Position numbers and translations under genes: made by a program. Under the pieces are notes generated by a model, which worked only from the letters and a program-made list of their open reading frames with translations, ran no database searches and had not been told where the DNA came from. From Bemisia tabaci (Eukaryota; Arthropoda; Insecta; Hemiptera; Aleyrodidae): 64,000 nt of DNA. The stretch is taken from positions 26,895,131 through 26,959,130 of the forward strand of contig NC_092795.1 in the NCBI RefSeq assembly GCF_918797505.1, written 5' to 3'. Below are positions 55,490-64,000 of this stretch, piece after piece (within the stretch, counting starts at the first letter, position 1; each line of letters opens with the position of its first letter).

Positions 55490-55654
55490 CAGTGGCGTGG
55501 CGCGAATTGCGATGAATCGATTGTTCTGCCATTTGAACCTATGGTAAAGAATCGATTATTAAGGTGTTCGCTGCGAACACCCTGTTTATCGATCCTTTTC
55601 CATAGGTTTAAATGGAATAAAAATCGATTTATCGCAAAGTACGCCACGCCACTG
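55490..55654. mobile_element. hAT-type palindromic MITE (CAGTGGCG TIR), copy with perfect TSD
   Basis: 165 bp, CAGTGGCGTGGCGCGAATTG to AAGTACGCCACGCCACTG, flanked by CGACCCGA at 55482-55489 and 55655-55662. The centre GTTCGCTGCGAAC is palindromic. Orientation is opposite to copy 1. Confidence 0.9.
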
Positions 55655-56404
55655 CGACCCGACCGCTCATGATAGCGGGGAACAAGAGCCGCATATTTAA
55701 AAGGAGTGAGGGACCTTCCTTTGAAACTAGTTTTTTTCATTCTTTTTTTCTTTTTTTTCTTTTTTCTTTTTTTTGACAGTTTGGATAAAATTCACTTTTA
55801 CATCGAAATCCCCAGTTTTAATTATTTGGACGTAGTATTGCACAATTTTGTGTCACCCCTCGTGGTATGATCGTACTCAGAAGCTGTAAATCTTTAACAA
55901 TTTCGAGTTTACCGCCACGTTTAGCTAAGAGAATTCTTTTCGCCTTCTGTGAAATATTGAAACTGTTGTCAACAGAACCCTAAGAGAAACACATAACGTA
56001 AAACTCGAGTAAAAGGTCAATATATTTTCGAATGCATGATGCTTTTGAGATGTTTTACTGTTTGCGGACACCGATATAATTAACGCTATGCTCACCGACT
56101 GTTTTGAGAACTGTGTCAAAAATTGAAAGATAGAAAATTAGTGATGGCTTAACTGCATCGCAAAGTTCGTAAGTTTCACTTGACAACATTTTCCCGTACA
56201 TTAACAATAAAATTTCCTGACTCATTATTCGTGAAATTGTAGAGGAAAACGACGGGAAAAAAAAAATTAATCAATACAATATCTCACCCAGGTAAATAAA
56301 TTCTTAAAATGAATGAATTGTCAAGTAGTTCCTCACGATGCAAACGAGCGTCTCTATCACTCGCTCCGTCTAGCATTGATTGTTGACATCACACTCAGCC
56401 TTCG

Positions 56405-56575
56405 CAGTGGCGCGGCGTGGCATGCTTTATGCGAAATATCGATTGATCTGCCATTTAAACCTATGGAGAAGGATCAATAGACAGGGTGTTCGCAACGATC
56501 ACCTTAATAATCGATTCTTTACCGCAGTTTCAAATGGGAAAATATCGATGATCGATCATTCACGCCTCGCTTTTG
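56405..56575. mobile_element. hAT-type palindromic MITE (CAGTGGCG TIR), diverged copy
   Basis: CAGTGGCGCGGCGTGGCATG to ATTCACGCCTCGCTTTTG, flanked by AGCCTTCG and AGCCTTTG. It shares the CAAATGGGAAAATATCGAT block with copy 2 (8973), so these two may form a subfamily. Confidence 0.78.
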
Positions 56576-56691
56576 AGCCTTTGCGCTCGAGACTCCGCTA
56601 CTGGAACTAAAATCGTAGACATAACGCTCGCAGATGTAAAACTATTCCAGTGTTATTTTCCAAAGCTCTTCCACTGTTTTCCATTCCTAAT

Positions 56692-56829
56692 TAGACTAGA
56701 TTTTGCTATTTGGACCTATAAATTCTAGCTCGTCTGAAAAAAAACTCATGTGCATAGGGAAACTAATGGAACATACGATGTTTCTAAACTAGGCCAGAAT
56801 TTATAGTTCCAAATTGCAAAATGTAGTCC
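56692..56829. mobile_element. Palindromic MITE (GGACTGCATTTTGCA TIR), diverged copy
   Basis: AGACTAGATTTTGCTATTTG to CCAAATTGCAAAATGTAGTC, with the loop block ACTCATGTGCATAGGGAAAC. Confidence 0.7.
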
Positions 56830-57401
56830 AATTGTCATGATCAAAAATCGCATATCGGCACTGTCGCGGAGAAAGAAGAAAAATCAAACGGGAAAGTAGT
56901 ATCTGAGGCTCTATATTTTATTCTCAAGCTATACGAGCTTCTGGTTTTAGGCGGAGAGAGGCTGCTGCGTTCCCAGTTGCATCGTCACTTTGATCCACAC
57001 CAGACGCGGCTCACGCATGTGTGAGATACGAAGAGCCTATTATTTTTTTTCATTTTTTTATTATTATTCTTTTCCACAGTTCATATCAGTGATTTCTCCC
57101 CTCGAAGAAACGTATCAAAAGCGGAGCCGAAAATGAGGCTTGATATTTTTCCATGAAGCGTGGAACATGAAACTTGGGCCGCGGGACCGATCGGAACTAT
57201 ATAAGACGAGAGTCCACTGCTGCCGCGTCCCCGTAAAAAAGGAATTATCTGAATACACTTCGAGGGGGACAATGAACCAGAGGTAAAACGTGAGCTGCCT
57301 AAACGAAAGTTTTCCAACATAACTTTATTCACGGCACGGTTGACATTTTAAGAAACTCCTTGATAAGCTCGAAAATTAAAAATTAATCTTTAACGTCAAA
57401 A

Positions 57402-57500
57402 TCGGAGGAGGAGATCAGAAGGTGCCAATTGCCTGATGATCTCTGGGAGGATAGGGGGCAATGGCGTTTGGGCGTCGCAGAGCGCGAGGCGGCGCTATAA
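57402..57500 (+). pseudogene. C-terminal tail of a non-LTR retrotransposon polyprotein, 5'-truncated
   Basis: The plus frame reads EEEIRRCQLPDDLWEDRG, then QWRLGVAEREAAL, then TAA at 57498. This mirrors the tail on the minus strand at 58446 (CHLPDDLWIDRQGWRLGVAE). A short 3' UTR ends in TATGTATGTAT. Such Trp-containing tails close the RT-bearing ORF2 of several LINE groups. Upstream homology stops at about 57400, so this is a dead 5'-truncated copy. Confidence 0.62.
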
Positions 57501-58319
57501 AAGCGGCTTTATGTATGTATCTTTAACGTGTGTCAATTAAAATTTCTTGCTTTCGAGGTTACAAAAGTCAATACTGAGGTAACTGCACACTGGCTTTCCA
57601 ACTAAGAAGAGAAAACGAATGGTAGTCGTCAGTAGTCTTATGGCAGGTATCTAGTCATCAGCACTAGACTCGTGGCAAGGTAAACCACGCGGTCAGCAGA
57701 TTTGCTAGATTCATGGTTAACACTGCGAGGAATGCAGTTCTGACTACTTGAATTCTTATTCGGTTTTATGTAAGTACTGCAGCTTTCTAAAAAAGCTAAA
57801 ATGACACTTTCGATACTCCAAACGAAACCAGTCTATGGTCGAAATATAAGTTATTATATTTCTGGAACGTCTCTCATTTCATAAGCAGCACTTTTTTAGG
57901 CAATACCATGTTTTTAATTTGTGATTTATTTTCTCCGTGAAATTTTGAAGCGCCAACATGTTGCACAGTGCCTCAATTGGACTCCATTTTGCAATGGAGA
58001 ACTTGCACGCAAATTTTGTATTGCTTCATCTGAAAGTGCCTAAAGAGCTGATTTTCAGTATTTTTTATAATTTTTTCTGCAATGGGAAATTTGAAAAAAA
58101 TTGATTTAAAAGTGAGAAAATGCGCCGCCTAGTGACGTCATCTGGCGCTATTTCCCATTTAAACACATGTATTTTAGCAGATTACATCATTTTGTCATAT
58201 CTTCTCCAATAATTGTTCAATCCATGAACCAAGGGTATCCTCGTGTTCTGTTCACTCAGTAGTTTCCACTTAAACACGAAATCCATCCAATTTCAGACAC
58301 CTGCAACTTCTCTATCAGG

Positions 58320-58420
58320 GACTAAAATTTCTGGCTCACATCTACATAGGGAAACCAATGGAACATACGTTGTTCGTAAGCATAGCCAGAAATTGTAGTT
58401 CCAATCACAGAATGTAGTCA
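58320..58420. mobile_element. Decayed GGACTGCATTTTGCA-family MITE
   Basis: The loop block GGGAAACCAATGGAACATAC and the right arm CAGAAATTGTAGTTCCAA / AGAATGTAGTC are recognisable. The left arm is eroded. Confidence 0.5.
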
Positions 58421-58445
58421 AATTCATACATACATCCGAGTCGCT

Positions 58446-58640
58446 TTACAGCGCGCCCGGGCGCTCTGCGACACCTAATCGCCATCCTTGCCTATCGATC
58501 CAGAGGTCATCTGGTAAATGGCATCTTGTGATTTCATCTTGAATGCCACCTATCCACGATTTTGCTGGGCGTCCCCTACCAAAATTCAAACCCTCGTCAA
58601 ATTCATACCTTTTCCAATTGCCTCCCGAAAAATTCGGGGG
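58446..58640 (-). pseudogene. C-terminal tail of the same non-LTR family, opposite strand
   Basis: Minus frame, stop at 58446-58448: EFDEGLNFGRGRPAKSWIGG, then IQDEITRCHLPDDLWIDRQG, then WRLGVAERPGAL. The 'GRGRPAKSW' to 'LPDDLWxDRxxWRLGVAER' arrangement matches the fragment at 57402 and the usual end of LINE RT proteins. The 3' tail (minus) has ATGTATGTATG. The frame stays open upstream to 58727 but loses recognisable sequence. Confidence 0.62.
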
Positions 58641-59110
58641 GCGGCAACCCCGCGAAAATGATGTGTGCCACTCAAACACGAAGCCGGAGGCTGGGAGCAA
58701 GCCCGAAGCGGGGAGCACTCCGCTCATACTCGGCCCCAGGCGGTGGGGCTACCGGCAACGCTGTCAAATCGTGCGCTATTCCCATTGATTCCGTCGGAAA
58801 AATCTCGTTTTTTCACAACTGCCCGGCAGCCGTGAGCCACTCGGGCCGGAGCTTGGGCTGTCCGCGGTGAATCCATGTATTGTCTGGAAAACCTTGAAGG
58901 AAAACCTCCGGAGCGGAACCTTCCCCCGCCGCACGGAGGGCCCCTTAACCCTATCATCCTCCTGTCCAATGCCCGTGTCAATGCTCCGTCTATGGCCTCT
59001 TGAGTTGCATCCTCCCCTCTCCTCCCGCCCGCGGCTCCTGCAGGATTCGTAGACTTAGCCGTATTAATTCGGATTGCCTCATCGTGGATTTTATTTTGGA
59101 GGTTCGCAAT

Positions 59111-59376
59111 CAGGGTGTCTACGAGTCCGGAATTTCTGGAAAGTCCGGAAATAGTACTGATTTTTAAAGGGCGGTCCGGAAGTACTGAAAAAGTGCGGAA
59201 ATTTCGCAAGGAGGCCCGGAGTTTTGTTCATTTCTGAGCGAGAAATTCAAATTTTTGAAATTTTTCGAATTGCGTCAATTGGAGGTACTGAAAAAGTACT
59301 GAATTTCTTGGGAAAGTACTGAAAAAGCACCGTAAAAGTACTGACTTTTGGCCAGCCTGTTTTAGTAGACACCCTG
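59111..59376. mobile_element. 266-bp MITE with CAGGGTGTCTAC TIR, rich in AGTACTGAAAA repeats
   Basis: CAGGGTGTCTACGAGTCCGG to TTTTAGTAGACACCCTG, with GCAAT directly on both sides (59106-59110, 59377-59381). The interior repeats GTCCGGAA and AAAGTACTGAA many times. No coding capacity. Confidence 0.78.
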
Positions 59377-59394
59377 GCAATGGAGTCTTTTTTA

Positions 59395-59642
59395 TCCTCT
59401 CTATTCTAATAAAATCATTTTTAAGATGGTTGATGGACGGGGTGAGGAAGGGAGTAAGACGGTCGATGGCTGGAGTTCAAAGTTCGTATGTGGAAAAATT
59501 ATAATAAAACCACTTTTAAGACGCTCGATGGACGGGGTGAGGAAGTGGAGTGAGAAGAGTGAGAAGAGTGAGAAGCGGCCTTTGGGTGCGCACAGCACCC
59601 CGAGGGTTGGGCCGCGTAGTGGCCAGAGGGCGGACCCCCTAG
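59395..59642 (+). mobile_element. Short Helitron-like unit ending CCCCCTAG
   Basis: It starts TCCTCTCTATTCTAATAAAA after an A. It ends GGGCCGCGTAGTGGCC...GACCCCCTAG, the same hairpin-plus-CTAG end as the Helitron at 49979. The next base is G rather than the usual T. Inside, two units of about 100 bp repeat (GATGGACGGGGTGAGGAAG). Confidence 0.6.
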
Positions 59643-60403
59643 GTTTTTTTCAATATGAAAGCAGGTTAATGAAGGTCATGGCCTCGGTCTACGAGATGTC
59701 TCAAAAGGACCCCTCAGTGTTAGTATACCCTCTAGATAGTATACGCTCCTAGTATACGCCAGAAGATAGTACTATTTTAATCTATGAATGACACGAATTC
59801 GTGTAAGTATCAGATTTAAAATTCTGTTTGCTTCACCATTGCATCAACATTTTTCGTCGCACTCAGAACATCAGCTGAAGTTATGCGAGGATCAAAGGCT
59901 AGGATGCGACTAATACTGCACAAATGATACGCGGTGAGGTATCATCCAACATGAAGGCGATTTTTATGCCATGAAATCTGCCTCGTTCCTAAATTGTCGC
60001 TATTCACTCAAACAGCTCTTCTTCGCCAAATTCGACCGGATGCGACTTTTACGGCATGAGTGCCATGCTGTTAGGTATCGTCTAATCGTAAGGCCGAATT
60101 TTACTCAATTTAAAACAATTACGTGCTTAAAGGCCTCGATAAACAATCAAATTCCGGAATCAATTCCCATCCAAGTCTCGGAAGTCATCAATCTTAAAAC
60201 TTTTACTTCGTATTATTTTAAATTAAAACTCCAATATTGATCTAAAATGAATGTTGCATAGTGACCAATAGCCATAAAATTAAAATAGTCTATTTTGATC
60301 GGAATTGGTTCGGAATTTGATCGTCTATCGAGCCCTTAATAGCGTCCCTCTTCAATCTGACTAATGGTCTCCGCTATTTATTTAAGTATACGACTAATAC
60401 AAC

Positions 60404-60568
60404 CAGTGGCGTGGCGTGCTTTGCGATATATCGATGGTCATGCCATTTAAACTTATCGAGAAGGGTCGATAAACAGGGTGTTCGCAGCGAACACCTTAAT
60501 AATCGATTATTTACCGTAGGTTCAAATGGCATAGTAATCGATACATTGCACTTCACTCCACGCCACTG
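60404..60568. mobile_element. hAT-type palindromic MITE (CAGTGGCG TIR), copy with perfect TSD
   Basis: 165 bp, CAGTGGCGTGGCGTGCTTTG to CACTTCACTCCACGCCACTG, flanked by AATACAAC at 60396-60403 and 60569-60576. Confidence 0.9.
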
Positions 60569-60579
60569 AATACAACGTG

Positions 60580-62359
60580 TCATGTGGTGAGGTAACGACT
60601 AATTTTGAAGGCAATTGATAATTCATAAAACCTACTTTGGACCTCGAATGAAACCTCAGTCCTTGGCATCTGAAAATTCCTAACACACGTTTGATACTCT
60701 TGTTGTATATTCACGTTTTCCTCTTTTGCTGAAAGAAAGAAACTACTGAGGCTGTAGTAGGTGCTTACTGTAAGCATGAAAACACCTGATTTTTATCATT
60801 AGTAATCGGATTTTAAATCACCTTGGCTCGGCGTTGCTCGGGTATTTTCCCCCCTTTTCTGTTGACCTTAAATTAAACCTTGAATCAGGGAAACACAATA
60901 TTCACTCCGGAATGTTTTAAACGCAGTATCATTTTGGTTAGTGTTTTCTACAAATCATTTTCATCACGTTTGGTAAGGTACTAATCATTACAAATCTTGC
61001 CAAAAGTGCGTTGTAACGAAACGAAGCTTGCGACAGCTGCTTACATCCGCGAACTTATTTTCTTTTTGAATGTCATTCAATCCAATGATTGTGCTTCCTG
61101 GTTTTCCGAAATTACTCCTGATTGGTTTTTCTCGAAAGATTAAGTTTAGAGTCGAGCTTTCAAAATCCTACAATCAAGACCCGTGTTTTGTTACCATTCA
61201 GTCGTGTTATTTCACACCTGAAAGGCGTATGAGAAAATGAGAACAATTACTTCGCCTGAGCGGGATTCAGTGTGTCCTTGTCATCGAGTTGCATCGCCCA
61301 ATCGGCAACTCAGCGTTCTGATTTAATTTTACGACGGTTTCAATGGCGTGGGAGCGTTTGATGAAAATATCCAATTAATTTCGATTGTCCTTCTTGCGGT
61401 AAAGTTCTATTCCACTGGTAACGGACACTGCATAAACGAGGGAAACATAAAAACAAGTTCACACAGTGTATACACCGGTAGTCGCCAAGTCGCCAATCCT
61501 TCAACTGTGCCTTCCCGTTGTTGACAGCTAGTAAGAAGGACTGTAAAACATGGTTGATAATTTGAATGCATTCCAACCATGCGTGACGTCATACGTCCAT
61601 CCGAAGTTGTCAAACCGTTCTGAAAACTGGAGCATTTTTGCGAGGAGGAGGCTTTGTTTTATATTTATTGATTACTTCACGTAACTCTTTTCGGACAAAA
61701 TTAGCATCATACCAACGAGACACTTTCATCCCTTCTTGAAGAGACTTTAACGATAGGTGATGAAGCTAGCGAGCATGAAATACATTTGGAATCACAATTC
61801 AATCATGATTTTGTCGGTTCGGTTCTTTTTAAAAATGGACACAAAAAGTTGAGTATAAAAATTCAAGCAGGGCTAGTTGGGTACTAAATTTGAAATATTG
61901 TAAAGAATGCGTTTGTGCACTCTGATGGATCCATCGAATATTGAGTGAATTATGATTCCCCATTCTCACCGATCGATAAAAAGATGGATCGAGCCTAAAC
62001 CTACAATCTTATCCTCCTCCCGAAAATCGAAAATGAATGAATGAGCGGAGGAATGAATGAGAGGAGATGTAGATGAATGAAGCACATGCAACAAAGACCC
62101 GGCGTGCAGGAAAACAGGTGTTAAGAGAGCAGAATCCGTACAAAAGGAGCTCCGCTACACCATTGTTAAACCTGTTTTGTTTGTTTGTACTGAAAGTGGT
62201 TCAAGCACCCGAACCTCCTCCCCCTCCCCTCGGGGTCCGCAACCTCCCCCCCCCCCCCGGGTCCAGCCGTCATCCGCTCCAGTTTCAGCTTCGGACTTTT
62301 TTCACGCTCAAATATCGACAAGTCAACCAGTACTTCGCAACTTTAAAAGTTCTCTGTTG

Positions 62360-62391
<32 letters not shown>

Positions 62392-64000
62392 AGTACCTTT
62401 TCGATGTTTTTCTTAAAAAAATGTTTGTTTATCCACTACCGTTGAATAGATTTAGGATTTTTAGGACTTTTTTTGTAACTCGTGTATATTTGGCCCGCGT
62501 CCAGCAGAAGGGAACCAAGCCACATCAGCTGTTGCCAAATTTAATTGCGCAATTTAACTTTATACATGAAAGAGGTCATGCCGACTTTTGTGCAAGTCTC
62601 GGTGAATTATGCAGTGCGAAGCAAATTCTTTAAAACTTTCAAAGATATCCGCCCAAACGTTCTCTTGTAAAAAATTAAAGTGCCCAGTTTTTGGCAACAG
62701 TTGTTGTGGATTAAAGTTCCTCTCTGCTGAACGCGGTCCATTTTAAAAGCTCTCTTTTTTTCTCACCTCATAGGAATTTGTCTACTCATAACTTTTTCCC
62801 GTATATATCTTTTTGTGGTCGTAGCATTCTTTTTTTCTTCGTAATTTAATAGATCTTCCTTTTCTTTGATTGGTAATGAGTACGTAATTTTCAATAATTA
62901 CATTAACATTATTATTGGTATTTTATATTATTATTGATAAATATTATTTTTTTCTTTTCCCTCAAATATTTTTCGAGTTATTTCCTCTATGAATTCAGGA
63001 TTTTCCAGGATGTGTAGAATTTTTTAGGTTGTGTAGAGTACTTCGCAATGAAAATATATATGTACACATACTCAAGTTGGAAAACAAAATAGTTGAAAAA
63101 AAATAAGGAGCTGAAATCGTAAAAATATGATTGATTTGTCGTGCCGCTGACTAAAATGAGTGTTTATTCATGCATGAGCACGAAACTGAAGCAATATTTA
63201 TTCGGTGCAAAGAAAATAATTCTGATGAAATCACTTCACTTAATGGTCAAAAACGTTTCAAATTTCTTCCCTGAGAAGATTAGTGTTCCCAATTATACGA
63301 TCGAAGAAATAGTCTGGTACTAAAAATAAAATAAGTCAAAAATGAGTCCACTGTTCCCTGGAGCAGACAGAGGACTTAAAACAGGAAGCAGCTAGATTGA
63401 AATGTCATCTTTTCCCTGACCGATCATTAAAGTGCAAGCTCATCAGATTTTATTGCATGTATTTTATCCTCCTTTTATTTCTCGATCAGAAAGGTTGCCA
63501 TTTTACGGAAGAATTCAAAGTTGCCCGTATTGACAGCCTGAAGAATGCGATCGTTCCTCCTTCACCCCCGTCCCCATCGTTGAGTGGGGAAGATGGGGAG
63601 GAGGTGGGGAAGGCGGAAAAAAGTTTGGAAGCTCCTATTCATCGGGCCAAATACCTGAGTACGCTCCCCCGTCCCCCCTCGCCCCCAGCCCCCCTCTCCT
63701 CATTTGAAGTAACTGCATCCGCCTTTGGTTGACCGAAATAAAGCGCAAGCTATTGGCAAAAGTAAAAGACCTCTTGCGGTGAGAACATTCATCTTCGTTT
63801 TTGTCATCTGAGAGATCTTTATTGTATGAGGAAAAAATTGACAGTGACATTAAATTTCTGTCGCGGGTTGTTTTTCCTCGAGCTTTTGTGAAGAGTAGGT
63901 CAGTTGCATGTGGTATAGATTCATGTATTGATCTTTGAAACGTGTAATGGCATTGGTCCAAAAATTAAAACTTATCTCAAACTAATGAATATGACTATTA
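60580..64000. other. No gene recognised
   Basis: AT-rich DNA with a C13 run (62246-62258) and a 28-T run (62360-62387). The 186-aa plus frame at 62073-62633 runs through the poly-T as a poly-Phe stretch and is a chance frame. No repeat pair or domain seen. Confidence 0.4.

Noticed and set aside
58724..59209. 161-aa minus-strand frame
   Set aside because: Part of it is the CAGGGTGTCTAC MITE and the rest lacks recognisable LINE or host motifs. Its position beside the LINE tail is suggestive but not enough.
62073..62633. 186-aa plus-strand open frame
   Set aside because: It reads through C13 and T28 as poly-Pro and poly-Phe; no domain.

Overview
The window looks like nuclear DNA of an arthropod, most likely an insect. 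It holds no bacterial-style operons, rRNA or CRISPR. Instead it is crowded with short palindromic transposon derivatives (MITEs and foldbacks), plus a Jockey-like non-LTR retrotransposon, Helitron ends, a tRNA-derived SINE and scattered GC-rich islands in an otherwise AT-leaning background. A hemipteran such as a whitefly would fit the repeat style, but the sequence alone does not prove a species. I found no intact host protein-coding gene. Nearly all open frames here are short chance frames, many lying inside palindromic repeats.

The one substantial coding region is at the left edge. It is the minus-strand ORF1 (gag-like, CCHC zinc knuckles) of a Jockey-type LINE, running from an ATG at 1829 off the left end of the window, with 609 codons visible. 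Other coding remnants are two C-terminal tails of a second non-LTR family (57402-57500 on plus, 58446 onward on minus) and a first-exon-like piece of an integrase-type (KRBA2/Ginger-like) protein at 52732-52944 on minus.

From 2 to 20 kb the DNA holds foldback elements (2152, 2498, 3217, 4512, 8632, 8973, 9784, 10692, 12177, 13215, 14898) separated by unannotatable DNA and two GC-rich islands (10.2-10.7 and 19.0-19.6 kb). From 20 to 30 kb there is a long-TIR element carrying a SINE, palindromic MITEs, a fragment of a hAT-like element with a 78-bp tandem repeat, a nested hAT MITE, a 127-bp tandem array split by a MITE, and a 20-bp-period palindromic array. From 30 to 46 kb there are more foldbacks, including 0.56-kb and 0.52-kb near-perfect hairpins and one MITE nested in another. 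From 46 to 64 kb there is a second copy of the hAT-like fragment in inverted orientation, a complete non-autonomous Helitron with a tRNA-like module, a 1.7-kb long-TIR element interrupted by the integrase fragment, four hAT MITEs or related units and several shorter repeats.

Boundaries of several families are unusually well supported: 8-bp target duplications flank the CAGTGGCG hAT MITEs, 2-bp duplications flank the CACTG(G)AAAAA family, and two insertions can be checked against uninterrupted paralogous copies in the same window. Three sites (6246, 24818, 45564) carry a polypyrimidine tract with CAG directly joined to a 5' splice-site motif on the plus strand. They could be ratchet (recursive) splice sites of a very long intron.
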